Source: Asparagopsis taxiformis (Eukaryota > Rhodophyta > Florideophyceae > Bonnemaisoniales > Bonnemaisoniaceae). From it: 64,000 bases of DNA. The notes under the pieces are model-generated. The model had not been told where the DNA came from and searched no databases. It saw only the letters and a program-made list of their open reading frames with translations. The stretch is taken from positions 1 through 64,000 of the forward strand of contig JALQPE010002345.1 in assembly GCA_030407315.1 (NCBI GenBank), read 5' to 3'. The first letter of the stretch is position 1, and each line of letters starts with the position of its first letter. Position numbers and translations under genes: made by a program. This document shows positions 33,589 through 42,614 of this stretch, one piece after another.

Positions 33589-33659
33589 TTGGCATAGATT
33601 CAGTCTTTGTATGCTAATGTTTTATTTCGATGCGTATACTGGGGCGCCAGGTAGTCAGT

Positions 33660-35762
33660 TTAGTTACAGTCGTTTGATTGCAGGGTCAGCCTGTTGTTTT
33701 CCATCGACACACAGGCGTATTGCCAACCTTTCGATGGGATTTTCACCTGCTCTACTTGCAAACCGTGTTCGTCCGACCACAATCCAACAGTGATTCGTTC
33801 TCCAGGTACGCCGACTACGTCAAAGCAGAGCTCTTCATCGTTGGTGCTGTGAGCTCGGAATCGACGATCTCCCATTGTGGCGAACAAGCTAATGTCTCCC
33901 ACCAGCGAACATTTCATCCCGCCCACATACGTAATTGGACAAACGACCCATAGTTGCCATTCATGTCGACGAAGAGAAGCACTAATCGTCTGACCAACAC
34001 GCGCTTCTCTTGAACGCCATTCGTATATTAGTGTTTCGTCATCACCCAGATCTATGCTCTCGGTTAGCGGTTGTACATCAAAGGGTCCGTGCGGCAAACC
34101 AGTTGCAACGCAGAGAATGTACCGCCACGGCCCGCAATTCGTCTCTGCCCATAGCAGGCCGTTTGGGTTTCTCAAGGAGCGATCTAGTGCAGCGAGCGGG
34201 AGGTCTGGTTTTACGAGCACACCATCTGAACGACAAGTTGCTCGTACAATTTTCGACACTGTCCGTCCCATGCGATCCCCAATTCCAACCGGTCCGGCTG
34301 AAAGAGCTGAGAGACACGCCTCGAGCAAAGCATTAGGATCACCCTCGATATCTACCACGCCAGATTCATTGCCATGCGACATGAAAACATCTTTAAATGG
34401 CCATAAACCCAAAGATCGAATCAGCGAGCTAACAGTTAGATGCCATCTCCACAGAATTGAAGGGTCCTTCGCATAGCGATAGTCATCACATGAACGCATT
34501 GCCACGATCTGATTCAACGACACCGCCTGCGCCATATCGGCCGGCGTTGCCATGCACCAAATCAAACTAATATTGCGTTCATGTGCTGCATCATTCAACT
34601 GGTGTTGCCAATCTTGAATCCTACCAGCCTGTTGCCGTAGTTGACGCACACCCTGCCATATCTCCACAAGCCAGTCCTGCTCGTAGGCGGTTGCACCCCA
34701 CGCTTCGGCCTGCTGCATCCACATCCGGAATAAAGCAGCACCCTGGGGATGTGCGCAATCGCCATCTACCCACCACGTCTCCCCTTTCAGAGACTTGTCT
34801 GTCAAATAATCTGATTTGGACGAAATATGACGACTGTGCAGAATTAACGGGCGCTTACCAATACGTTCCTGCAGTCCCTTCACCCCCTCATCACCAAGCA
34901 CATCATGCCGCGGCTCCCAGCGCAGCATACCGGTCGGCGGAACGACATCAAGATAAGAAATATCAGTAACCTTTCTCGTAATCTCATGCGGATAGAACCA
35001 GCTATCCAGCTCCACGGAAGCAACGGGTACATTCTGCTCCTCTAACAGACGGACAGTTTTCTCCAGCGTCGTCGGTAAATCATATCCCTTCTCCGTCCTA
35101 TACCAATACGAGGCGCCATTATCAGTCCATAGCGACAATTTGGCCGTACACACATCCGCATACCGCCCGCGACGATTCGCAGCGGGCGACGTCGCGTTTG
35201 CACGCACCACATCCCCCCATTGGCGCAGGAGCTCGCGCGGAGATGTGCCGGAGATGACAGCCATGGTGGTTTGGAAATCGGCGTGCACAGACTGCAAACA
35301 GCCGGACCATCCCCATCGCAACTCGGCATCATCGCCCGACCGGACGGCGAGCACCTGCTCGTGGAAGGCGTCCACGGGGGCCAGGAGGACGCATTGGTCG
35401 GACGCGGAGTCCATGGCGATGAGCGGGAAGACGGAGTGCGGACGGACAAAGCCGGGACGGGAGAAAAAGTCAAAGTGAAGGGCGCTGTCGGGCGCGCGGA
35501 CGGGGAGCGCGAATTCGCAGCATTGGAATGCGAGAAAGTGGAGCGTCGCGGATCGGGGCGTGCGGTGCGGGATGAAGGATATGTAGAGGGAGGGATCGTC
35601 GATGCGATCGGTGGTTTCTAGTGTGAGATTGCTGCGTGATTGAAGCCGTATGTAGGATACGCTCGTGTTGTTCGGGTCGGTCCATGCTGTTTTCTTCACG
35701 GTTGTCGGGAGGACTTGCGTGGATTGAGTGAGGAATTCGGGCAGGAGATTGGAGGGAGGCAT
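33660..35762 (-). CDS. Glycoside-hydrolase-like protein (GH36/raffinose-synthase clan-like)
   Basis: 700 residues from ATG at 35762; the open frame reaches 35969 but the extra 69 residues look like leader. A beta-sandwich-like N-terminal part is followed by a likely (beta/alpha)8 barrel. Strand motifs are S-L-W-T-D-N-G-A-S-Y-W-Y (about residue 207), V-E-L-D-S-W-F-Y (about 250) and A-Y-E-Q-D-W-L (about 357), whose aspartate is the best candidate nucleophile. The layout recalls GH36 alpha-galactosidases and raffinose synthases (I-D-D-G-W and K-x-D motifs), but key residues differ. The C-terminus is again beta-rich. Substrate unknown; galactan or floridoside-type glycosides would be reasonable in a red alga. 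There is no clear signal peptide. Confidence 0.55.
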   Translation of the reverse strand: MPPSNLLPEFLTQSTQVLPTTVKKTAWTDPNNTSVSYIRLQSRSNLTLETTDRIDDPSLYISFIPHRTPRSATLHFLAFQCCEFALPVRAPDSALHFDFFSRPGFVRPHSVFPLIAMDSASDQCVLLAPVDAFHEQVLAVRSGDDAELRWGWSGCLQSVHADFQTTMAVISGTSPRELLRQWGDVVRANATSPAANRRGRYADVCTAKLSLWTDNGASYWYRTEKGYDLPTTLEKTVRLLEEQNVPVASVELDSWFYPHEITRKVTDISYLDVVPPTGMLRWEPRHDVLGDEGVKGLQERIGKRPLILHSRHISSKSDYLTDKSLKGETWWVDGDCAHPQGAALFRMWMQQAEAWGATAYEQDWLVEIWQGVRQLRQQAGRIQDWQHQLNDAAHERNISLIWCMATPADMAQAVSLNQIVAMRSCDDYRYAKDPSILWRWHLTVSSLIRSLGLWPFKDVFMSHGNESGVVDIEGDPNALLEACLSALSAGPVGIGDRMGRTVSKIVRATCRSDGVLVKPDLPLAALDRSLRNPNGLLWAETNCGPWRYILCVATGLPHGPFDVQPLTESIDLGDDETLIYEWRSREARVGQTISASLRRHEWQLWVVCPITYVGGMKCSLVGDISLFATMGDRRFRAHSTNDEELCFDVVGVPGERITVGLWSDEHGLQVEQVKIPSKGWQYACVSMENNRLTLQSNDCN

Positions 35763-36199
35763 TTTGGGAGAGGTGGAGCAATTGTCGTGTTGTGGAGATT
35801 GGGATAGTTTGGTCAGCGTGTGTTGAATGGAATTTGGCCGCGGATACGATCCGCAGGTGCTGGAATTTATCCGAAAAATTGATCTATCTCGTGAATATCT
35901 CCGGTTGAACCCGGTGAAGTAGTGATCTGCACGTCGAAGTGTGTGTAATATTTCGGTTATTTCTAGCAAAGTGTCACACGCTTGTCGGACACGAATATCC
36001 GTTACCTGACGCAGTGTCAGTATATATACGGCGCACTTGTTCGCTGCAGAAAAAGTAATCTATTGGCCGGCACTGGTGCCGACTTCAGTCCGATCATCTG
36101 ATATGATTCGTTTTTCCCAATTTCATTCGTTCCCGTCTGCCGTGACCAATCAAAACATGCCATGGAATAGGACAACTATAAGCCACATTGGACAACCAA

Positions 36200-36466
36200 T
36201 TAAATCACACAAAACTCCCATAAATAAAAAGCAGTCTCAAATCCGGCATCGTTTCCCAGCCCTGGAAACATCATAAACAAAATCCCATAAATCAGCCGCG
36301 CGCGCCGCGTCAAACTCGACTTGCGCTCGTCACCCGCCAACATATCCCGCAGATTCCCCGTGAATAAATCCCAACCCCAGACGCCCAAATCAACCGATAC
36401 CATCGCCAGCCTGTAAACCAAGTGCACCTGCGCGGCGGCCCGTCCGCGTCTCGACCATCTACACAT
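36200..36466 (-). CDS. Hypothetical small protein, uncertain
   Basis: 88 codons from ATG at 36466. The C-terminal two thirds read like real protein, with amphipathic and hydrophobic segments (LVYRLAMVSVDLGVWGW, then ARLIYGILFMMF). The first ~15 residues are Arg-rich, and an acceptor-like CGCGCAG lies before V-H-L-V-Y, so the true 5' end may be a separate exon. No family recognised. It is divergent from the next gene. Confidence 0.25.
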   Translation of the reverse strand: MCRWSRRGRAAAQVHLVYRLAMVSVDLGVWGWDLFTGNLRDMLAGDERKSSLTRRARLIYGILFMMFPGLGNDAGFETAFYLWEFCVI

Positions 36467-36530
36467 AATTCACGCATCGCGTCCAGAGCCGCGTCGCGTG
36501 TAGACAACACCAATCCCCACAGCCAGCAGC

Positions 36531-36809
36531 ATGGTTCCCATCCAAGGCGAGCACGTCGTCGGCGGCCTAGTAGCTTTCTCGCTTCTGAAGAAAGGCACTG
36601 CGTACGGACTGGCGCGATACTACGGCTTTCCTAAATTGTACCGCAAAATCATTCGTATGAACCGAAGGGTTGTCGATAACCCCGCCCATCGAAACCAACT
36701 CTCCAATTCCGTCAAGAGCGTCATGCGATTTCCCAACCGGATTGCCGCAAGCGTTTCATGGATACGTCGCCTGGTGCCGTTCGGACAGCCTTCGACGAAA
36801 AGCCCCTGA
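36531..36809 (+). CDS. Hypothetical 92-residue basic protein, uncertain
   Basis: ATG at 36531 follows a C/A-rich leader. The protein has a short hydrophobic N-terminal segment (VVGGLVAFSLLKKGTAYGLA) and is then strongly basic (LYRKIIRMNRRVV). It could be a small organelle or membrane-associated protein. No family is recognised, and length alone does not prove coding. Confidence 0.3.
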   Translation: MVPIQGEHVVGGLVAFSLLKKGTAYGLARYYGFPKLYRKIIRMNRRVVDNPAHRNQLSNSVKSVMRFPNRIAASVSWIRRLVPFGQPSTKSP

Positions 36810-37512
36810 CGCGTCCGTTGTCATGGTCCGTTTTCATGGCTTGTTTGCTTATTGTGTTTGGCTGTTGTGTGGCGCGCCGTCACCTGCGTGCAGGCGATTG
36901 GTGCGTCGGTTGCGGATGATGTGGCGTTGTGGACAGACGGGACTTGTAGTGTGTTGACACATTTTGGTTGTATGTTTACGCTCTTGTCTACGATTATGCT
37001 TAGAAAATGGAGCTGTGCGAGTCATGGATGTTGGTTTGTTGCGTTTACTATGTCTAGGTTTGTTGCATGTGAAACTAATATAGTGAGCCGCGTGAATGGT
37101 GCGTTGCTTCGAACACTTGGGTTTGTACATTTGTAGTATAGGACTAGCAAATTTGCTGCCACTGGCAGTCTTGACCGTTCCAAACCGAATGTCTTGCGAT
37201 ACCTCGGCTCCGAGTGGATAAAAATGTACCTCTACAAATTCTTTCAAGTCTCCAACAGATAAAAATGAAATTTATGAGACGAACAGGAATCAAAATAACA
37301 ACAAAACAAGATGGAAAATATTTGTCAACTCGTTATGCCAAGCACACGTCTCAAGGTCGGAGCTCATCATATACGCAACCTTCAACCTTGGGAGATTGTA
37401 CAATCTGCCCCCAACCTCGATCCCGCCATACGAACACACGCACAGCGCCACCTCAACCACCCAGCATATTGCACACTCGACTCTTGGGTATCGCTAGAAC
37501 CAAAAGTCCACA
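36810..37512. other. Intergenic, no gene seen
   Basis: Leader side of the IGP synthase gene. Short overlapping frames; no RNA gene or repeat found. Confidence 0.4.
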
Positions 37513-38583
37513 ATGGCATTCGTTGCACCTCTGAGCCTCTCCTCGTTCACCGCACAACGAAAAGCACCACTTTGCCACCGCCGACCGGCCGTTGTTCGAA
37601 TGAGTGTCGCCACCGACATCCCAGACGTCCTGGCAAAGATTCTCGAGCGAAAGGCAACCGAAGTGGAAGCATTACGCAGTCAAGTGGACGCAGCGGGACC
37701 GGATCATCCCATTGCCCAAGCGCTGGCCGCAAAAGGCACGACGCCGCGCGCCAAAAAATTCGCATCCGCTCTCAAGCTACCCAAGGGCTCCGTCACCGTC
37801 ATAGCGGAGATCAAGCGTCGCAGCCCGAGCAAGGGCCAAATTGGTCTCATCAAGGACCCTGCAAATCTCTCCAGAGTCTACACAGAGGCGGGTGCAAGCG
37901 CCATCTCCGTTTTGACCGATCTAGAGGGCTTTGGAGGTACCATGGATGACCTGGTGGCCGTTGTGAAGAAGCAGCAGGCTTTCAAGGGTACCTATCCCGG
38001 TCCGAGTCCCGTTCTTCGTAAGGACTTTATGATTGACGAGATTCAGATCGCGGAGGCCGCCGCCGCAGGTGCAAGCGCCGTTCTTATCATTATTGCGGCG
38101 CTCGGAAAGGACAGGGCAAAGGATTTGCTCGACGCCGCGCATGCTATGGGACTGGATGCACTGGTCGAGGTGCATTCGGAAGAGGAGTTGCAGATCGCGT
38201 TGGACATTGGCGCTGAGATTGTTGGTGTGAATAATAGAGATCTTAGGACGTTTGAAGTCTCGTTGGATACCAGTGTCAATCTGGCGCCGTTGATTCCAGA
38301 TTCGGTGATCAAAGTAGCAGAGAGCGGTTTGGAAGAATGCGAGGACGTTTGGAAATTGCGCGATGTAGGTTACAGCGCTGTGTTGGCTGGTGAAGTGCTT
38401 GTTCGTGCTGCGGAAGGCAGTAATACTGACAGTAGTTCGTATGTTGCCGGGTATAATCAGGCGATGGGGCTGATTCGAGCTTTTAAATCAAAGGGAACTT
38501 CGTTGTTTGGAAGTGTTGGTAATGCTGCCTTCTTTGGAAAGGGTGAAGGCGCTAAGGAATCGCTTGGAGAGATGTCAATTTGA
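37513..38583 (+). CDS. trpC: Indole-3-glycerol-phosphate synthase, plastid
   Basis: Closes the ring of CdRP to indole-3-glycerol phosphate in tryptophan synthesis. 356 residues from ATG at 37513. The first ~30 residues (M-A-F-V-A-P-L-S-L-S-S-F, Arg/Pro-rich, no acids, then V-R-M-S-V-A) are a convincing plastid transit peptide. The barrel has I-A-E-I-K-R-R-S-P-S-K-G, V-L-T-D, V-L-R-K-D-F-M-I-D, A-L-V-E-V-H, V-G-V-N-N-R-D-L and A-E-S-G-L, which give the catalytic Lys/Glu residues and the phosphate site. It is a monofunctional enzyme, not fused to TrpF or TrpG, with a Gly/Lys-rich C-terminal tail of about 40 residues. It is intronless and converges on the DUF99 gene, 102 bp apart. Confidence 0.95.
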   Translation: MAFVAPLSLSSFTAQRKAPLCHRRPAVVRMSVATDIPDVLAKILERKATEVEALRSQVDAAGPDHPIAQALAAKGTTPRAKKFASALKLPKGSVTVIAEIKRRSPSKGQIGLIKDPANLSRVYTEAGASAISVLTDLEGFGGTMDDLVAVVKKQQAFKGTYPGPSPVLRKDFMIDEIQIAEAAAAGASAVLIIIAALGKDRAKDLLDAAHAMGLDALVEVHSEEELQIALDIGAEIVGVNNRDLRTFEVSLDTSVNLAPLIPDSVIKVAESGLEECEDVWKLRDVGYSAVLAGEVLVRAAEGSNTDSSSYVAGYNQAMGLIRAFKSKGTSLFGSVGNAAFFGKGEGAKESLGEMSI

Positions 38584-38685
38584 GTCGTACATTTCCGACA
38601 TGTTGCGCGTTTGCACAAAGTAAAGCTACCTTTGATTAGTTGGATTTTTTTAATTCGTCGCAATATGTGCATGGCTGAATCGGCA

Positions 38686-39333
38686 TCATGCCGATGACGA
38701 GCTCTGACCAGTCTTGATGGCCGAACCGACTAGATGCGCGATTCGGAGACACTCTGGAATCTTCTGTCCATTGTCCGGAGTGCAGAGCGATAATAATCGA
38801 GCAACATCCTCTGGCGTGACAGCACTCTTCAGCCGATCTGAAGAGCTTTGCGTAGACGGGCATCGAAATTGGAACGTCCAACCATTGATTTCATGAATAG
38901 GACCGGCGGCACAGAGATTGGCGGCACGCTGCTCGCTGTGTGGCACTTTTGATATCGCGCCAAGCATCTTTTCAATGTTTGGATAGGACCGCATGACTGC
39001 AACTACAGGCCTGTTCAACGACTCGGCGAGCAGATTGATGTCGATGACATTGAGACCGCCCATGGTGATTCCATCTATAAACACTGCATGAATTTGGTCG
39101 TGAAATTTGCTCTGACAAATTGCCTCGGCGAGACGTGGACCAGCGTTGAGACCGTCCTGTTGGATGCCGCCGCAGTATATCATGCCTTCGAAGCGGTCGT
39201 TGGTTGTCACGATTCCAACAGCGTGCACCTCTGCGCCCGGGGTTCGCGGCCTGCTTTGGAACGGGGCGTCATCGAGACCGATGATGCGCGGCGCGAGATT
39301 GTTTCGACACACTTCTGAAATTGACTTGACCAT
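38686..39333 (-). CDS. DUF99 family protein (endonuclease V-related fold)
   Basis: 215 residues from ATG at 39333. It matches the DUF99/UPF0215 pattern as I know it: R-I-I-G-L-D-D-A-P-F near the N-terminus, V-G-I-V, E-G-M-I, Q-Q-D-G-L-N-A, V-F-I-D-G-I-T-M-G-G-L-N-V-I-D (about residues 83-97) and R-P-V-V-A-V-M-R-x-x-P. The family shares the endonuclease V/RNase H-like fold but has no established biochemical role. The C-terminal part (LKSAVTPEDVARLLSLCT) is a helical tail. It is described mainly from archaea and some bacteria, so a nuclear algal copy suggests transfer or an old endosymbiotic origin. It has no intron and no clear transit peptide. Confidence 0.75.
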   Translation of the reverse strand: MVKSISEVCRNNLAPRIIGLDDAPFQSRPRTPGAEVHAVGIVTTNDRFEGMIYCGGIQQDGLNAGPRLAEAICQSKFHDQIHAVFIDGITMGGLNVIDINLLAESLNRPVVAVMRSYPNIEKMLGAISKVPHSEQRAANLCAAGPIHEINGWTFQFRCPSTQSSSDRLKSAVTPEDVARLLSLCTPDNGQKIPECLRIAHLVGSAIKTGQSSSSA

Positions 39334-39512
39334 GACGTCAGCGGCGTGCGATGGTCGATGATGGGTGTGTCGGCGTCAACGTATTCGGGGGGAAAAATCT
39401 GGGGAAATTTCAGATGGAAAGGGGCGTTGTGAATTTTACTATGTCAAGTCTGCTTCGACTAGGAACGACTGTTAGGTCTCTGTAGGAGAGGATGCTGTTT
39501 CAGGAGTCCGAC

Positions 39513-40259
39513 TTAGATGGGCTGATCATCCACTGCGTCGGGATTGGAGGGTTCAATGAGTCCATATCCACCATGATTACGCTTATAAACTAGCGCAAAC
39601 TGATTTGTATCAGCGTTTTTAAAGATATAAAACGGATGATCAACATACTCACAACAAAGCACGGCTTCCTCCACGGTCTGCAAGGGCATCGGGAAAACCT
39701 TTCTCTTCACGACGGCATCGACAGGCGGAACGGGGGGAGCGGCATCCTGATAGACGTCGGTGAAAACATCTTCAGGATCGGTCTCCTGAACATCATCGTC
39801 GAGATCAGGGAGGGCCACAGCTGCACTGCCATCCTTTCCTTTCACCTTTGCATCCTTCCTTTCCTTGAACTTGCGAATGGTGCGACTGATTCTCTCCTCC
39901 ACGGCGTCGATTGAGGTGTACATGTCGCCGGAACGGAACTCGGTGCGTAGAATGGTCTTGCCGGAGAATGCGACCACCTCGGCCTTGTGTCGGGAGGAGA
40001 CGGAGGGGTTGTGCTCGACGGTGAGATGCACGTCGAAACGACTGACCACGGGCCCAAAACGACGCATCACCTTTGTAAGCTTTTCGTTGACATAGTCGCG
40101 AAGACTTTCGGTGAGATCGATGTTGTTGCCGGTTATCCGAACAGGCTTGGTGTCCTTGGAGATCACCATGCGAGTCGGCGCTCGCGGCGATGTTGCACGC
40201 TTGGTGCACGTCGCTGGGCGCAGTGCGCGCAGGGGAATGGCTGATGTGAAGGCGAGCAT
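39513..40259 (-). CDS. PSRP1: Plastid ribosome hibernation factor, long HPF (PSRP1)
   Basis: 248 residues from ATG at 40259. A ~40-residue Arg/Ser/Ala/Thr transit peptide is followed by the HPF/RaiA domain (about 40-145: V-R-I-T-G-N-N-I-D-L-T-E-S-L-R-D-Y-V, basic helices, T-S-I-D-A-V-E-E-R). An acidic linker (DLDDDVQETDPEDVF) leads to the C-terminal HPF domain (about 185-240: K-R-K-V-F-P-M, E-A-V-L-C-C-E-Y-V-D-H-P-F-Y-I-F, V-Y-K-R-N-H-G-G-Y-G-L-I). The long form joins or silences 70S ribosomes in stationary or dark conditions, here in the plastid stroma. It is intronless. Confidence 0.93.
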   Translation of the reverse strand: MLAFTSAIPLRALRPATCTKRATSPRAPTRMVISKDTKPVRITGNNIDLTESLRDYVNEKLTKVMRRFGPVVSRFDVHLTVEHNPSVSSRHKAEVVAFSGKTILRTEFRSGDMYTSIDAVEERISRTIRKFKERKDAKVKGKDGSAAVALPDLDDDVQETDPEDVFTDVYQDAAPPVPPVDAVVKRKVFPMPLQTVEEAVLCCEYVDHPFYIFKNADTNQFALVYKRNHGGYGLIEPSNPDAVDDQPI

Positions 40260-40748
40260 GATGGATGGGATTTGACGACGATTGCTGCGTCAATGAGCGC
40301 TAGTGGCAGCGAGGAGATGCTTTATCTCCATCTCCGCTAGCGGCGGTTGTGCGGGGCCGATTTGGCGCATTATGATTTGAGATTGTTGTGATTTAATTGA
40401 CGGCAGATATTTTCTGGTCAACTTGTGCAACGATCGTGGATCGCGTTCCACGATCAAGATATTGTCCGTTATCGTGCAATTCCATTGGACAAGTGCACCT
40501 CCACCTAAAACAGGACACTTTTCTCCAAATATTTTCAGTCAAATGGTATCATAACTAAAATATTTCACTACAATTAGATCCACTAGCATTATCATACTAC
40601 AGCTACCCCAATCTCTCATTTCAACGTCCCCATTCAGCCCATTGTTATCCAACTCGCGCAATCGCTCAGCAAAGTCCACGCTGCGACAAACAGCCAGTCT
40701 CATCGCACACACCAACACTCCACAGCCACCGACCTCCACCAGCGCACG
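40260..40748. other. Divergent promoter region PSRP1 / NKAP
   Basis: 489 bp between divergent starts. Contains GATCGTGGATCGCGTTCCACGATC near 40431-40454, an imperfect inverted repeat (GATCGTGGA/TTCCACGATC). Otherwise no recognised signal. Confidence 0.4.
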
Positions 40749-41738
40749 ATGCATTCACGACGCGCCGACGTCGAATCAGCCGGTCGTTCACAGCGGGCGC
40801 GTCGTCGTTCGCGCAGTCCCGACGGCCGATGGTACAGTCCGCGACGTCGCGCACGCAGTCGCTCTATCGATCGGATGCGTCGAAATGATCGCGGTCGATA
40901 CAGTGCACGCGAGCTGTCGCGAGAGCGCGACAGTCGTCATGAGACGGCGCATAGACAATTGCCAAAATTCAGTCCAAATGCGCGCAGTGCAGCTCGTTCT
41001 CGCGAGCGTTCCGCCAGTCCGTCGCAGCAGACGTTGTGGCAGAAGCGTCAGCTTCGACGCGATCGTGTGTCGTTGTCGCCGATTTGGCGACACTCGCCCT
41101 CGCCGCCGCGCACGCTCGAAGAGCGATTCCAAGTCGGCGCCGACGAGCGCAAGAGGAAGGAGAGACGTCGGAAGCGCAAGGAGGAGCGACGCGCGCGCAG
41201 GGAGGCCAAGCGCGTGAAGAGTTTAGCGCAAAAACCACCGTCGTCGTCGTCGGCGCTGCCCGTTGGCGCCGCGACGGGCGCCCAGGCGCTGACGACGGAG
41301 AAGGAGAGTGAGAGAGGTGGTGAAGAAGACGATGAAAACGATTTGGGCCCCAATCTTCCCGTTTCGTTGGAATTGGGCGGGAAGGATTACGGCAAGGCGT
41401 TGCGACCCGGCGAGGGCAGTGCGATGGCCGCGTTCGTACAGGATGGGGTTCGTATTCCGCGTCGGGGAGAAATTGGACTGGACGGAAAGCAAATTGAAGA
41501 TTACGAAACGCAAGGGTACGTGATGAGCGGGAGCCGGCATAGAAGAATGGAGGCGGTTCGAATGCGCAAGGAAAATCAGGTTTATTCAGCGGAAGAAAGG
41601 GCGGCATTGAGTCAATTCAGTCATGAAGAGCGCCGGCTGCGTGAGCAACAAATGTTAAATCAGTTTAGAGTGCTTGTTGAGTCCAAGCTGGGCGGCGGTA
41701 GCGTGGACCAAGACGAAAAACAGGAACCAGGCAAGTAA
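40749..41738 (+). CDS. NKAP: NKAP-like splicing and transcription factor
   Basis: 329 residues from ATG at 40749. The N-terminal half is an Arg/Ser/Asp-rich low-complexity RS region with several R-S-R-S and S-P motifs. A very basic K/R/E stretch (about 130-155) and an acidic segment follow. The C-terminal ~110 residues match the NKAP (SynMuv) domain: D-Y-G-K-A-L-R-P-G-E-G-S-A-M-A-A-F-V-Q, R-I-P-R-R-G-E-I-G-L, G-Y-V-M-S-G-S-R-H-R-R-M-E-A-V-R and R-K-E-N-Q-V-Y-S-A-E-E. In animals NKAP acts in the nucleus in splicing and repression. It is intronless. The 3' end lies 48 bp from the stop of the convergent zinc-binding gene. Confidence 0.9.
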   Translation: MHSRRADVESAGRSQRARRRSRSPDGRWYSPRRRARSRSIDRMRRNDRGRYSARELSRERDSRHETAHRQLPKFSPNARSAARSRERSASPSQQTLWQKRQLRRDRVSLSPIWRHSPSPPRTLEERFQVGADERKRKERRRKRKEERRARREAKRVKSLAQKPPSSSSALPVGAATGAQALTTEKESERGGEEDDENDLGPNLPVSLELGGKDYGKALRPGEGSAMAAFVQDGVRIPRRGEIGLDGKQIEDYETQGYVMSGSRHRRMEAVRMRKENQVYSAEERAALSQFSHEERRLREQQMLNQFRVLVESKLGGGSVDQDEKQEPGK

Positions 41739-41786
41739 AATGAGGGTTAGGGTTGTACAGGAGGGCAGCGGAAAAAAGCCACAAGG

Positions 41787-42614
41787 TCAGTTGTTTATGA
41801 CACTGGAAATGGACATTGTGCTCGGCGGGCGGGTTTGGGGCGGTTGCATGGCGGAAGGAGGGAGGATGTGCGGGGGAGCGGCGGTTGCGGGGCGGCTGGA
41901 AGCAATTGGAGCGGGGGAATGTGGCGAGAGCGGGGAAGAGGAGGCGGCAGGAGTAGGGGCAACGGTGGCAGTAGTGGCGGCGACGGCGACTTGGGGCTTT
42001 GTGGGCGGAGCGGGATTGGGGGGCGATTGCAAATGGGCACAAGTGTCGGGGTTGGAGGATGGGGGCGGATTGGAAGGAACGGCGGGAGCTATGTATCGCA
42101 TTTGATCGCGTTTGGCGCGTCGTATTTGCTCAAAGATGGCGGTCGAGAAGATGCCCCATGCGGCGGTTGGATTGCTCTCCATGCGACGGAAGACGGCGTC
42201 CACGGTGCTATCGTAGGTGCGCAGGAAGCAGAGCTGCTGGAGGAAGATGACGTGCTGACTCTCGGTGAGGGAGCCGCGCACGGAGTGAGCGGGGACGGGG
42301 GTTGGAACGGGGGCGGTGGGACTGGGGAGGGGCGGGGAAACGTGCATAGCCATTGGATGGGGGGATGGAAGGGGCGCGGGGTGCGTTTGGGTGCGCTTCA
42401 TATCGACGCGCGCTATGAGATCGGCGAAGAAGACGGGGTCACATTTGTGCATGTGATGGTAGAAATTTCTGCCGTTTGTCGAAACGGATTTGGAGCATCG
42501 CGGGCAACTGCGCCATCCTGCGTGCTTTTTGCGGTCGGATTCCGAGCGCTTTCGACGACGATTCGGACGTTTGGTCGAGCGCAGCGGTGCGCCCGATGAG
42601 TCGGGCGGGTTCAT
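41787..42614 (-). CDS. Hypothetical protein with one C2HC/C2H2-like zinc knuckle
   Basis: 275 residues from ATG at 42614. A basic N-terminus (R-R-K-R-S-E-S-D-R-K-K) precedes one potential zinc site, C-P-R-C...H-H-M-H-K-C (residues about 37-59). A helical middle segment of about 50 residues (SESQHVIFLQQLCFLR and following) comes after a Pro-rich linker. The last ~100 residues are Pro/Ala/Ser/Thr low complexity. It is probably nuclear. No orthologue is recognised. Codon structure and the folded middle segment support it as a real gene. Confidence 0.55.
   Translation of the reverse strand: MNPPDSSGAPLRSTKRPNRRRKRSESDRKKHAGWRSCPRCSKSVSTNGRNFYHHMHKCDPVFFADLIARVDMKRTQTHPAPLPSPHPMAMHVSPPLPSPTAPVPTPVPAHSVRGSLTESQHVIFLQQLCFLRTYDSTVDAVFRRMESNPTAAWGIFSTAIFEQIRRAKRDQMRYIAPAVPSNPPPSSNPDTCAHLQSPPNPAPPTKPQVAVAATTATVAPTPAASSSPLSPHSPAPIASSRPATAAPPHILPPSAMQPPQTRPPSTMSISSVINN

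Noticed and set aside
33660..35969. Glycosidase-like start at 35969
   Set aside because: The extra 69 residues are unlike a folded or targeting segment, and a good ATG lies at 35762.
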